Assembly: GCA_029260215.1 (NCBI GenBank)
Contig: JAJDDQ010000008.1
Location: forward strand, 1 to 64,000
DNA length: 64,000 nt
Direction: 5' to 3'
Origin: Phycisphaerae bacterium
GTDB taxonomy: Bacteria; Planctomycetota; Phycisphaerae; UBA1845
The notes beneath the pieces are model-generated. The model had not been told where the DNA came from and ran no database searches. It was given only the letters and a program-made list of their open reading frames with translations. Positions 42,994 to 51,815 of this stretch are shown here, piece after piece (positions within the stretch are counted from its first letter, which is position 1; each line of letters begins with the position of its first letter). The position numbers and the translations under genes were made by a program.

Positions 42994-45273
42994 TTACGGT
43001 CGCCGCGCGGGAAGTTCCACAAATACCGTCGTGCCCTCGCCCGGTGTGGATTCGATCCACAGTCGGCCACGGTTGATCTCAACCAGCCGCCGGGCGGTCG
43101 ACAGCCCAAGCCCGCGTTGTCGGCCGGCACGCCGGTGCGAATAGAACGGGTCGAACGCCCGCTCCAGCACATCCCAACGCATGCCAGCCCCCCGGTCCGC
43201 GAGCGCGAGCATAACCGTCTCATCGGTCGCGGCTGACGGCGAGTTGATTACCACCACCGCTTTGTTGCGATCGCTCGCGTCAACCGCGTTGTCCACGACA
43301 GCAGCCAGCGCGAACGCGATCTGCTCCGCGTCCGCCCAAAACGACACCTGTGCTTCCGCAACCGCAATATCAACACTGATGCGCCCCTCGCCGTACTGCT
43401 TGACCCAGTGTCGCCGATTCGCGTCAAGCCAGGGCTTCAAAGTCACACGCGATGGCTCCGGACGAGCAGGCTTCGCAAACGCGACAAGCTCGTCGATGAT
43501 CAAACTGCACTCGTCCGCATGACGGCGGATCGTGTTGAATACCGCGAGGTCTTCAACATTGTCCGCCTCGTCGGACAACGCCTGAACCCGTCCGGAAATG
43601 TTGGCCAACGGCGTATTCATCTCATGCGCCGCCCCAGCCGACAATTCCGCGATCATCGAAAGCGCACGCTCCTGTGCGACACGTTCCGCCGAATCGTGCA
43701 GCGATCGATTCGCCTCCGCCCACGCGCCGGCAGCCCGCTCCATCCGCGCGCTGCGCAAAGTCTGCGACAACAACGCCCCGAACCAGGACGCCGCCGTCTC
43801 GATCATCGCCCGCCGTTCAGCAAACAAACGCGATACCCGCGCATCCGACTTGAACAACACACCCCCGATCGGCGAGCCGTCGTGAGATATCGAAAGCATC
43901 AACGTCTCACTACCCCCCAGCACGCGGCGATGACGATCGATCACCGGCTCCGCAACCCGCGACGGAGGTCCGACAAGCCCCATGCCGACCGTGGCCTGCG
44001 GTGTCGATTCCGCGAACGGCACGATCAATGCCTCAGTCGAAATCGTGTCGCCCACCAGCCACGCACAATGCACAAGGGTGCCCCGGTCGTTCGAGGCGAA
44101 GACCGCCACCGGGTCCGTTCCACAAAAATCCCGCCAGAAACGCGCGATGTGCCCACACACGTCGGATTCGTCATCCGAAGGCGACCATCGATTCGCCAAA
44201 TCGCCCAGAAGTCTCAGGTCGCTTCCGCCGGACGTGTCCGGCGGTGCGATGCGATCAACACTTCCATGGTAAGCGTCAGCCGGCGCGCACCGTTCGCCCG
44301 ATCCGCTCAACGCATCCATAAGTTCCCGGCTGCGCTCGTCACAGTCGGACGAAATCGCTTCGACATCCGCCAGCGTCATCCCCACACGCTCACACACCGA
44401 AGCCAGCACGCGATCGCTCATCCGGTCAGGCCGGCCAATCGACTGTGATCGGGTGCTGATCGCGTCCGCGATCTGAACGACGGCTACCAGCGGCCCGAAC
44501 CGCGAAATTTCAAATACAAGTTGAATCGGATGATGGTGAAAACCAATCGCGTCGCACAACGCGGCGCTCCACTTCCACCGTCGCGCCAGTTGCAAACCCA
44601 CAGCCGCGTGGTCCGTACCCAGCGATGCTCGCTCCAATGGCAACAGCGGTTCGTGCCGCAGATCGGCGGTCTTCAGAAGTCGCGTGTACGATTTGGGAAC
44701 CCCACCCAGCAGAACCAGCTTTCCGATATCACGGAGCAGAGCACCGGCAAACACGACATCCGCAGAAATGTTGACCTGCGACACGCGACCGATCGCCTCA
44801 GCCGCCGCCGCCGCCCGGCAGGACCGCCACCGCACAAGCTCAACATAGTCCGCCAAACACCGTGGTTTGTGATCAGACGAACAGAGCCGCGCCCCTGAGT
44901 GCGACCAGGGCGGGAGCACGAAGGAAGCGGTGGAACGGAAAAGTCGTACATTACGCCCACGACTTTCCCCACCCCCAAGACTCAGATTACCCAACAATTC
45001 CGGCGCAACACCCCCGAGATTCGACGACGCACCAGCCCCCCCAAAAAAACCAAGAGACCAATGCACCGCGAGAAACGCCCCTACCCCCATCTCGGTATGC
45101 CGACCGAGATCAGGCCCGCGACCGGAATCCGCGAAATCCGTCCCCGCAATCTGCGCGAACGAAGGCGAAGCCGGCATCGCCGGCCCATCCAGACGCGAGA
45201 CCACGTCGGCGATGACCGCCGCCGCCCGTTCCGCACGTTCTTCGCGCGCAATTTTCCCGCTAGGGGAACCCAT
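42994..45273 (-). CDS. HDOD-domain sensor histidine kinase
   Basis: A 759-aa kinase without a clear membrane segment, so probably cytoplasmic. The N-terminal HDOD domain (about residues 140-260) has VVFAGALLRDIGKLVLLGG where HD-type phosphatases show LLHDIG (H is R here), then a GAF-like region (about 365-515), then HisKA with the phosphorylation site ELSAGAAHEMNTPLANISG (His about 553) and the HATPase region with DNAVDASD, ADRGAGM and GLGLSTARRLVE. The catalytic parts look intact. It is flanked by the pseudo-receiver (downstream) and by the HTH-receiver (76 bases upstream), which is the natural partner. The HDOD signal is unknown. Confidence 0.85.
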   Translation of the reverse strand: MGSPSGKIAREERAERAAAVIADVVSRLDGPAMPASPSFAQIAGTDFADSGRGPDLGRHTEMGVGAFLAVHWSLGFFGGAGASSNLGGVAPELLGNLSLGGGESRGRNVRLFRSTASFVLPPWSHSGARLCSSDHKPRCLADYVELVRWRSCRAAAAAEAIGRVSQVNISADVVFAGALLRDIGKLVLLGGVPKSYTRLLKTADLRHEPLLPLERASLGTDHAAVGLQLARRWKWSAALCDAIGFHHHPIQLVFEISRFGPLVAVVQIADAISTRSQSIGRPDRMSDRVLASVCERVGMTLADVEAISSDCDERSRELMDALSGSGERCAPADAYHGSVDRIAPPDTSGGSDLRLLGDLANRWSPSDDESDVCGHIARFWRDFCGTDPVAVFASNDRGTLVHCAWLVGDTISTEALIVPFAESTPQATVGMGLVGPPSRVAEPVIDRHRRVLGGSETLMLSISHDGSPIGGVLFKSDARVSRLFAERRAMIETAASWFGALLSQTLRSARMERAAGAWAEANRSLHDSAERVAQERALSMIAELSAGAAHEMNTPLANISGRVQALSDEADNVEDLAVFNTIRRHADECSLIIDELVAFAKPARPEPSRVTLKPWLDANRRHWVKQYGEGRISVDIAVAEAQVSFWADAEQIAFALAAVVDNAVDASDRNKAVVVINSPSAATDETVMLALADRGAGMRWDVLERAFDPFYSHRRAGRQRGLGLSTARRLVEINRGRLWIESTPGEGTTVFVELPARRP

Positions 45274-45349
45274 CGGTGCTTCTTTCGCTCCCCGCGATCA
45301 ATGTCTAATTCTGCGAAACGCCTTTGTCGCGGTCGCCCGCGACGCCCGA

Positions 45350-45931
45350 TCAGGCTGCGACCAACTCTGCGATGCGGTCCACAACCACGCGAACATCGAA
45401 CGGCTTCTTGATGAAATCGTCCGCACCCGCCTCTCGCAATTCCTCAATCTCGTCCGGGTCCGCCACACCGCTGATCATGATGATCTTGGTGTGCTTCAAG
45501 TGCTCGTTCGAACGGATGCTCCGGCAGACAGCCGTCCCGTTGATATCCGGCAACTTAAAGTCAAGCAGGACTATGTCCGGTAGAAGTTCACGCGCCAGGA
45601 TGCCCGCGTCAAATCCCGTCGTGCCCGACGACACATCGAAACGACCGTCCCGCGTCAACACGTCCACCAACAGCTCAACGATGTCCACATCGTCGTCGAT
45701 CACCAGAACATTTTTCGTGGGACGCCCCAATCGATCCAACGGAATCTGATTGTCCCGCATGAACTTGATCAAATGATCGTAAGGGATGCGCCGAAACCGT
45801 GAACCGGGCACGCGAAAACCGCGCAGCCTTCCATTATCAAAACACCGAATCACCGTCTGTTGACTGATGCTGCAAATCCGCGCCACTTCGCCAGTCGTAA
45901 AGACAGATTTTGTTTTCGATGATTTATCCAT
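45350..45931 (-). CDS. HTH-receiver response regulator (excisionase-type HTH + REC)
   Basis: A 193-aa protein with an N-terminal excisionase/MerR-like HTH (about residues 10-60: FTTGEVARICSISQQTVIRC, then DNGRLRGFRVPGSRFRRIP), and a C-terminal receiver (about 75-190) with LVIDDDVDIVELL, phospho-acceptor Asp in IVLLDFKLPDING, the Ser of IMISGVAD, and the Lys of DDFIKKPFD. All catalytic positions are present. This reversed order (DNA-binding first) is a known planctomycete pattern. AAGGTAG precedes the ATG. It is the probable target of the HDOD kinase encoded next. Promoter elements upstream (45932-46120) were searched for by eye without a clear hit. Confidence 0.87.
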   Translation of the reverse strand: MDKSSKTKSVFTTGEVARICSISQQTVIRCFDNGRLRGFRVPGSRFRRIPYDHLIKFMRDNQIPLDRLGRPTKNVLVIDDDVDIVELLVDVLTRDGRFDVSSGTTGFDAGILARELLPDIVLLDFKLPDINGTAVCRSIRSNEHLKHTKIIMISGVADPDEIEELREAGADDFIKKPFDVRVVVDRIAELVAA

Positions 45932-46120
45932 TCTACCTTAATCCGCGAATTGCCAATTCATGCCTATTTGTATCAATGTTCCTATATGTCCTAAGTTCCC
46001 AACACCCTACATTCGAACGAGTCACCCTGTCAAGTGAAACAGAAAGTTTTGCAACGATTGCGCGGAAGGCGCAGAATGGGTATCTTGTGAAGACTTAACA
46101 ATTCACAGCGCGAAATGTGC

Positions 46121-47956
46121 TTACAACGCTTCGCGCTTCTGGCGACGATGGAGATGTATCCAAAGAACGGAAATGTCCGCCGGGTTGATCCCGCTGATAC
46201 GCGATGCCTGACCGATTGTGCGCGGCTGAATGTGGTCGAACTTCTCTCGCGCTTCCAGCCTCAAAGCGTCGATCCCGTTGAAGTCAAAATGTGTAGGAAT
46301 CACCACCGTTTCGAGCTTTGAAAACCGGTCGATCTGACGTTGCTGCCGAACCAGATAGCCTGCGTACTGCGTGGCGATTTGCACATGCCTGAACGCCTCG
46401 TCGGACATCCCACACCCGATCTGCGTGGCTTCGGCGGTCGAAAGCTCGAAATCCGGCCGTTTAAGCCAATCCAGGATCGGCTTGCCCGCGCGTCGCATGC
46501 GCCCAAGCCCTTCGCGAATGTCGGCGATCCTTTGACGCTTGGATTCGAAACGCGCCCAGCGGCTGTCGCAAACCAAACCCAGCGTCTTGCCGATCGGGGT
46601 CAGTCTTTGATCCGCATTGTCGCACCGCAGATGCAACAGGTATTCCGCCCGCGAAGTGAACATTCGGTACGGCTCTGTCGGCGGTCGTGTAATAATGTCG
46701 TCGATCATCACACCGACATAAGCTTCGTTTCTACCGAAGACTACGGGATCCTGGCCGCCAATGAGCCGGCAGGCATGCAATCCCGCCACCAGCCCCTGAG
46801 CAGCCGCTTCCTCGTATCCGCTGGTCCCGTTGATCTGCCCAGCCAGGAACAGTCCCGCGACCCGCTTGGTCTCCAGAGACAGCTTCGTTTGATGCGTCGG
46901 AACCCAGTCGTATTCCACCGCATAGCCCGGCTGAAGAATTTCAGCCTGCTCCAGCCCGGCGATCGTGCGTACCATCTCCGTCTGAACCGCCGCCGGCAGC
47001 GAGGTGCTGATTCCGTTGCAGTAGACCCGCTCGTTGTCGTAGCCTTCGGGTTCCAGAAAAACCTGATGCCGCGATTTATCCGCAAAACGGACGACCTTAT
47101 CCTCAATACTCGGGCAATATCGAGGCCCCTGCGACTCAATCTGCCCGGAGTACATGGGAGCTTCGTGCAGGTGCCGGTGAATCAGGGCGTGCGTGTCGGC
47201 ATTCGTGTAGGTGATCCAGCACGGAATCTGTTTCTGGCCAATCGCATCGTTCATGAACGAAAACGGCGTTGGCGATTCGTCGCCCGGCTGCTCTTCGAGC
47301 ACGTCGTATCGAATCGAATCGCGATGAATTCTGGGCGGCGTGCCGGTTTTGAGGCGACCAAGCTCGAATCCCAGCGCCCGCAATCGCGGACTGAGACCCG
47401 TGCAGGCTGGTTCTCCCGCTCGTCCGCCCTCGGTCAGGCTTGTGCCGCAGTGCATGAGTGCCTGCATGAACGTTCCCGTGGTCACGACGACGGCAGAACT
47501 GTTCAGGCGTCGCCCGTCCTGCAACAGGACGCCGTCCACCCGGACTGAGGCTTCGCCCAAGCCGGTGGCAGTTTGGGTTGAGAGGTCTTCAACAATCCCC
47601 TCGATGATATCGAGGTTGGGAACTTCGCTGAGATGGTTCTGCACGCATTGGGCGTAGGCTTCGCGGTCAGCCTGTGCCCGTGGTGCCCAGACTGCGGGGC
47701 CTTTGCTGCGGTTGAGCATGCGAAACTGAATGCCGGCTTGATCGATCACCAGGCCCATCAACCCGCCGAGGGCATCGACCTCGCGGACCATGTGCCCTTT
47801 TCCCAACCCGCCGATGGCTGGATTGCAGGACATGCGCCCGATGGCCACGCGCTCCATTGTGATGAGCGCGGTGTGTGCGCCGAGGCGCGTGGCAGCCCAA
47901 GCCGCCTCCGCTCCGGCGTGTCCACCACCGACCACGATGACGTCGTATTTATGCAA
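46121..47956 (-). CDS. mnmG: tRNA uridine-5-carboxymethylaminomethyl(34) synthesis enzyme MnmG (GidA)
   Basis: A 611-aa flavoprotein that, with MnmE, puts the carboxymethylaminomethyl group on the wobble uridine of some tRNAs. The FAD motif [18 protein letters not shown] begins at residue 6; [18 protein letters not shown] and the GSR-like segment [11 protein letters not shown] are near residues 44 and 205; the C-terminal helical domain ends as usual ([18 protein letters not shown]). The length is normal. It is downstream of rpsR with 133 bases between, a region that includes a strong hairpin (48028-48070). MnmE is not in the window. Confidence 0.95.
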   Translation of the reverse strand: MHKYDVIVVGGGHAGAEAAWAATRLGAHTALITMERVAIGRMSCNPAIGGLGKGHMVREVDALGGLMGLVIDQAGIQFRMLNRSKGPAVWAPRAQADREAYAQCVQNHLSEVPNLDIIEGIVEDLSTQTATGLGEASVRVDGVLLQDGRRLNSSAVVVTTGTFMQALMHCGTSLTEGGRAGEPACTGLSPRLRALGFELGRLKTGTPPRIHRDSIRYDVLEEQPGDESPTPFSFMNDAIGQKQIPCWITYTNADTHALIHRHLHEAPMYSGQIESQGPRYCPSIEDKVVRFADKSRHQVFLEPEGYDNERVYCNGISTSLPAAVQTEMVRTIAGLEQAEILQPGYAVEYDWVPTHQTKLSLETKRVAGLFLAGQINGTSGYEEAAAQGLVAGLHACRLIGGQDPVVFGRNEAYVGVMIDDIITRPPTEPYRMFTSRAEYLLHLRCDNADQRLTPIGKTLGLVCDSRWARFESKRQRIADIREGLGRMRRAGKPILDWLKRPDFELSTAEATQIGCGMSDEAFRHVQIATQYAGYLVRQQRQIDRFSKLETVVIPTHFDFNGIDALRLEAREKFDHIQPRTIGQASRISGINPADISVLWIHLHRRQKREAL

Positions 47957-48027
47957 TATTCAAACCCGGTTGGTGTCCGACCGACGAACGCTGCGAGATT
48001 TTAACGGAGATCGCGCGCAGGAGTCCA

Positions 48028-48070
48028 GAAAACGGGGCGGACGTCGCGTTGATCGACGTTCGGTCGCCCC
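48028..48070 (-). terminator. Hairpin between rpsR and mnmG
   Basis: On the minus strand, GGGGCGACCGAACGTCG and CGACGTCCGCCCC pair around a small loop, and GTTTTC follows. This may end or weaken transcription from rpsR into mnmG, or it may stabilise the 3' end of the rpsR message. Confidence 0.55.
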
Positions 48071-48089
48071 GAATTGTTCGTCGAAGCCC

Positions 48090-48329
48090 TTACTTGCTGG
48101 TGTAGGGGATCAGGGCGATGAAGCGGGCGCGTTTCACGGCGTTCTGCAACGCACGCTGCTCGCGAGCAGTGGTTCCGCCACGCTTGCGCGACATGACCTT
48201 GGAGCTGGAGGTCAGAAACTTGCGCAGCAGATCGATCTCTTTGTAATCGACCAGCGGGCCAGTCCATTCCTTGCGGTCACGATCCGGAAATCGTTGTGAG
48301 GATTGAAGATAACGTCCCTTTTTTTCCAC
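48090..48329 (-). CDS. rpsR: 30S ribosomal protein S18
   Basis: A 79-aa ribosomal protein of the small subunit. VDYKEIDLLRKFLTSSSKV and SRKRGGTTAREQRALQNAV, then KRARFIALIPY, are the well-known S18 core that binds the platform with S6. The bacterial S18 length is about 75-85. The start ATG lies 3 bases after the stop of the Trm112-like gene. S6, SSB and L9, its usual neighbours, are not here, so the order is unlike the standard rpsF-ssb-rpsR-rplI operon. Confidence 0.96.
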   Translation of the reverse strand: MEKKGRYLQSSQRFPDRDRKEWTGPLVDYKEIDLLRKFLTSSSKVMSRKRGGTTAREQRALQNAVKRARFIALIPYTSK

Positions 48330-48332
48330 GTT

Positions 48333-48557
48333 CTAACCTTCCTTCGCTTTCGGGGCGGCGCTAACCACGCGGTCAAAATCTTCGTTGCTGACGGTTTCAG
48401 CCTCATCGATCAGCATGATCGGAATTCCGTCCCGAATCGGATACCGCAATCGGGTCACGCGATCCGTCGAATACAACCAATCGCCGGACTGAACCAGCGG
48501 CGCCTTGGTCTTCGGGCAGACCAGAATGTCCAGAAATTCCGCATCAAGCTCGGTCAT
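48333..48557 (-). CDS. Trm112/YcaR-family protein (UPF0434)
   Basis: A 74-aa small protein: LDILVCPKTKAPLVQSG near residue 9 and LRYPIRDGIPIMLIDEA near residue 37 are the conserved parts. The Cys of VCPKTK is present, while the second pair of zinc ligands of eukaryotic Trm112 is not visible. Bacterial members are small zinc-ribbon-like proteins; some activate methyltransferases. It overlaps nothing but sits 3 bases before rpsR, so both are likely made from one message. A partner methyltransferase was not identified. Confidence 0.85.
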   Translation of the reverse strand: MTELDAEFLDILVCPKTKAPLVQSGDWLYSTDRVTRLRYPIRDGIPIMLIDEAETVSNEDFDRVVSAAPKAKEG

Positions 48558-48680
48558 GGCCTATCCGTCCCTGTCTCGCCGCCGAGTGTCAAGATCGCGG
48601 ATGCTACCAAACACCGTCGAACTTGACAAGAGGGGGTGTGAAATGGCTGATGGCCGCCTAAATAGCGGCCAAACAAGTTG

Positions 48681-50168
48681 TTATGACGCCTTTGGGGTTT
48701 CGGCCTGTGATTTCAGCTCCCGCTTGGCGACCTTTCCTGTGGGGCCTCTGGGTAATTCCGTGACGATGCGGATTTCACGCGGGACTTTGTAGCCCGCCAG
48801 CCGTTCGCGCGCGAATGTTCGGAGGGCGGTTTCGTCGAGCGTGTGGTCGGTCGCGGCGATCACAAACGCGAGCGGGACTTCGCCTCGGCTGGTGTCTGGG
48901 ACGCCGATGACGGCGGCCTCATCGACAGCCTCGTGCAATTCAAGCATTGCTTCAATTTCGCGGGGGAAGACGTTTTCGCCACCCACGATCATCATGTCTT
49001 TCTTGCGGCCTGTGATGAACAGGTATCCGTCGCTGTCGAAGCGTCCGATGTCGCCGGTCGCAAACCAGCCGTCGTCCAGCAGTACGGCTGCGGTTTCGTC
49101 GGGTCGATTTCGGTATCCGCGCATAACGCTGGGGCCTTTGACGCGGATTTCGCCTTCCTCTCCGGTTTCCACCTCGGCGTTGTCGTCATCGACGATGCGT
49201 ACCTGAACATTTTTGAGCGGCAGGCCGACGGAGTGTGTCCGGTGTTGGTCGGGCGTGTTGAGGGATATCACCGGCGATGTTTCGGTCAGTCCGTAGCCTT
49301 CGAGCAAGGTCTGGCTGAATCGTTTGCGAAAGGCGGTCGAGATGCGTTCGGGCAAAGGTTCGCCGCCGGAGACGAGCAGGTGAAAATCCCGGAAAGCGTC
49401 GGGGTCGGCAGACTTGCTGCGCATCAGCGCGTTGTACATGCTGGGGACAGCCATCAGGACCGTGGGTCTAAAGTCCTTGATGGCGCGCGAAACGGCGGCT
49501 GGGTTGAACCTCGGCAGAGCATGAACCGCGATGCCGCGCACGATGGGGACCAGGACGTTGGCTGTCAGCCCGAAGACGTGGAAAGGCGGCAGCACGCACA
49601 GGAAACGGTCGGAGGGACGTAAATCGACGGCGGCGATGACGCCTTCGCAGTTGGCGCTCAAATTGCCGTAGGTCAGTTCGACGCCTTTGGGTGCAGCCGA
49701 CGTACCCGAGGTGTAGAGCAGGACGGCTAAGTCGTCGGGCGATACCTTGGGTACGGGCGGTCTTGGTTTGAACCGGTTCATCAGGATGCGCCGCCTGAGG
49801 GGCAGGTCTTCGAGGTGAACGGTTCGTACAAGGAGGTTGTTGGTGATGTTGTCAAAGTGATGGACGGTGAGCACGACGTCCAGATTCGCGTCGCGGACGA
49901 TGACGGCGAGTTCCTCGGGGCTGAGGAGGAAGTTGAGCGGAACGGGCACCTTGCCGGCCCAGTGGGCGCCGAAGAGCGATCCGAAGAATCCGGTCCCTGC
50001 GGGCAGGAGCAGTCCGACGGATGCGCGGTCGGTTTGCTTGGCGATGACATCGCGCAAGACGATGGACAGCGCGGTAAGGTTTCGGAACGTCAGGGACGAT
50101 CGCGAATCCTCGACCGCCAGTGAGGCAGGCCGACGTGCGTTTTGCTCGAGCAGTGCGTCTATGAACAT
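48681..50168 (-). CDS. AMP-dependent acyl-CoA synthetase/ligase
   Basis: A 495-aa enzyme of the ANL superfamily. The P-loop-like motif VLLYTSGTSAAPKGVELTY is near residue 150, LEGYGLTETSPVIS near 290, and the hinge FATGDIGRFDSDGYLFITGR is near 375, ending in KDMMIVGGENVFPREIE; the C-terminal catalytic Lys is probably in PRGPTGKVAKREL. It forms an acyl-adenylate, then usually the CoA thioester, of a fatty or similar acid. Length is on the short side for long-chain ligases but standard for this subfamily. It stands alone, with 123 bases to the Trm112-like gene. Substrate not determined. Confidence 0.9.
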   Translation of the reverse strand: MFIDALLEQNARRPASLAVEDSRSSLTFRNLTALSIVLRDVIAKQTDRASVGLLLPAGTGFFGSLFGAHWAGKVPVPLNFLLSPEELAVIVRDANLDVVLTVHHFDNITNNLLVRTVHLEDLPLRRRILMNRFKPRPPVPKVSPDDLAVLLYTSGTSAAPKGVELTYGNLSANCEGVIAAVDLRPSDRFLCVLPPFHVFGLTANVLVPIVRGIAVHALPRFNPAAVSRAIKDFRPTVLMAVPSMYNALMRSKSADPDAFRDFHLLVSGGEPLPERISTAFRKRFSQTLLEGYGLTETSPVISLNTPDQHRTHSVGLPLKNVQVRIVDDDNAEVETGEEGEIRVKGPSVMRGYRNRPDETAAVLLDDGWFATGDIGRFDSDGYLFITGRKKDMMIVGGENVFPREIEAMLELHEAVDEAAVIGVPDTSRGEVPLAFVIAATDHTLDETALRTFARERLAGYKVPREIRIVTELPRGPTGKVAKRELKSQAETPKAS

Positions 50169-50285
50169 CGTTTAAGGTTCGATCGCGTGTCGGGCGAGCG
50201 TAATTGAGGGTAAATGATTTGTCTATCAAGCGCTTGGCGCGGATAATGCCGGATCGTCTGGGCATCGATCGCGAACCCTGGGAGC

Positions 50286-51077
50286 ATGGATGTGACCGCA
50301 GGCCGATTTCACGTTTTTGCAGTTGTCGTTTTTTTCACGGTAGGCGGGGTTGGTTGCGCGACGTTCAGCGCCGATCTGGCGACGCAATTGCGTCAGGCGG
50401 AACGGGACTATCGCTTGGCCCGCTACAAACAGGCTGATCGGGGTGCGTCGGCTGTTATCGAAGCTCAACCCGCACATCCGGACACGGCTGAGGCGCACTA
50501 TGTGCGTGCTCTGGTTCGTTTGCGGGGAGACCATCGCGATGCGGCTCAGGCGGACCTGGATCGGGCTGTTGAGCTTGGTCGGCGTCGGGAGGTGATTGGG
50601 GCTGCCCACGTTCAGATTGGTCATATTGAGTTTGACGACGGGCGTTTCGATCGTGCGGCTGCTGCTTATGCGCGGGCGATTCCGCTGCTGGGCAGGGAGT
50701 CGACGAGCGGTGACGTGTTGTATCGGTTGGCCATTTGCCGTCAGCGTCTGGGCGATTTTGCCCGGTCGCGGCGCGATTTCGATCGTGTGGTGCGTGCGTT
50801 TCCCGGTTGCCGGAGTGCGGCGGCTGCCCGCCAGAAGCTGACCTGGGCTGAGGATTGTTTCTCGATTCAGTGTGGTGCTTACTCTCAGAAATATCGGGCG
50901 AAGGCGGCGGCGCAATCGCTGTCTGAGCGAGGCGTTCGTGCGGTGGTGTCTGCGCTGCCGCGTCGTGTGGGGGCACCGTTTATTGTACACGTCGGACGTT
51001 TCAGGGATTTTGACGAGGCGAGGGCTGCACTGGGCGGTGTTCGTCGCGTTCAGCCGGATGCGTTTCTTATTCCGTAG
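50286..51077 (+). CDS. TPR lipoprotein with C-terminal SPOR domain
   Basis: A 263-aa exported lipoprotein. The signal peptide ends in a lipobox GVGC at residue 24. The mature part has TPR-like helices (about 30-180; for example AEAHYVRALVRLRGDH and YRLAICRQRLGDFARSRRDF). The C-terminal 75 residues form a SPOR domain (FSIQCGAYSQKYRAKAAAQ to HVGRFRDFDEARAALGGVRR), which binds denuded glycan strands of peptidoglycan, often at division sites. It probably sits in the outer or inner membrane facing peptidoglycan, so it is good evidence that this organism has some peptidoglycan. The gene is transcribed alone. A small mobile element starts 13 bases after the stop. Confidence 0.83.
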   Translation: MDVTAGRFHVFAVVVFFTVGGVGCATFSADLATQLRQAERDYRLARYKQADRGASAVIEAQPAHPDTAEAHYVRALVRLRGDHRDAAQADLDRAVELGRRREVIGAAHVQIGHIEFDDGRFDRAAAAYARAIPLLGRESTSGDVLYRLAICRQRLGDFARSRRDFDRVVRAFPGCRSAAAARQKLTWAEDCFSIQCGAYSQKYRAKAAAQSLSERGVRAVVSALPRRVGAPFIVHVGRFRDFDEARAALGGVRRVQPDAFLIP

Positions 51078-51089
51078 GGTTTGTTGATT

Positions 51090-51336
51090 CGTAACTCTTC
51101 AGCCATGTGCAATGCGAAGCCACGTTCTGCCCTCGCCTTGCGACAGAATACGATCTCTTCCCCCCTTGCAAAGGGGGGATACAGGGGGGTCTGGATCGGA
51201 GGGGTGCTTCGGTTCGCAAGAAGAACCTCCCCCGGCCCCTCCTTCTAAAGGAGGGGAGGAAGAGGGCAATCATCACGCCCGTAGGGCCCAACTGAGTTTG
51301 TCGTTGTTCGGGATTGCACGTGGCTGAAGAGTTACG
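51090..51336. mobile_element. Small TIR-bounded element (MITE-like) with TSD
   Basis: A 247-base element. The left end starts CGTAACTCTTCAGCCATGTG and the right end is its reverse complement with one mismatch over 24 bases. TTGATT flanks both sides (51084-51089 and 51337-51342), as expected for a target-site duplication. Inside lies the repeat H family (51159-51262). No open reading frame of a transposase fits, so a transposase encoded elsewhere would have to move it. Confidence 0.75.
51159..51262. repeat. Dispersed repeat H in the TIR-bounded element
   Basis: CCCCCCTTGCAAAGGGGGGA in the left part and CCTCCCCCGGCCCCTCCTTC then TAAAGGAGGGGAGG in the right part make two hairpins. The second is a relative of the in-frame repeat at 34046-34080. 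Confidence 0.75.
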
Positions 51337-51342
51337 TTGATT

Positions 51343-51706
51343 CGTAATATATCTTCGGCCTGACGCAATAAGGAAGCCGGCAAGACTGGCTCGATCGGAA
51401 CGGACTTGCAAAGCGCAGCGTAGCCAAACCGTGGATCGCAGGACATTTCCCACAGTCCGGTTGCCCCGGGCCCTACCGACGGCGTGCGCCGCGGATGGCC
51501 CCATAACTCAGCAGCGATCCCGTTGATTCAATCCGTTTTTCGGACAGACTCTCAATTCTGACACTCCGTTTCCCCAATATTGAGACAATGAGCAGATGTC
51601 GCGACTAACTAGCGACGCGATTCCCGGGAATGAGAAACTGCAAGCATCTTTGATTCCCGGAAACAATAACGGGATCGACTAAATGTGCGGACGGTGCTCT
51701 TCGGGA
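51343..51706. other. Gene-free spacer with a candidate operator palindrome
   Basis: No reading frame of note. It contains the perfect palindrome ATTCCCGGGAAT (51620-51631) and a second half ATTCCCGG at 51653, about 50-90 bases before the -35 element of the cytochrome promoter, and GTCGC/GCGAC arms at about 51598-51616. These may bind a regulator. Confidence 0.4.
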
Positions 51707-51736
51707 TTGAAACGCCTAACCGTGATTTGTTATAAT
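51707..51736 (+). promoter_or_regulatory. Sigma-70-type promoter for the diheme cytochrome
   Basis: TTGAAA (51707-51712) and TATAAT (51731-51736) are 18 bases apart, close to the housekeeping consensus. The gene start follows 80 bases after the -10. This is the clearest promoter in the window. Confidence 0.65.
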
Positions 51737-51815
51737 AGCTGGCGCGTCGGGATCTTGGCCTTTGCTCAGGGTCCGCGTTTGAAGTCACGACAGCCAGTAG
51801 ATGATCGGAAGAACA

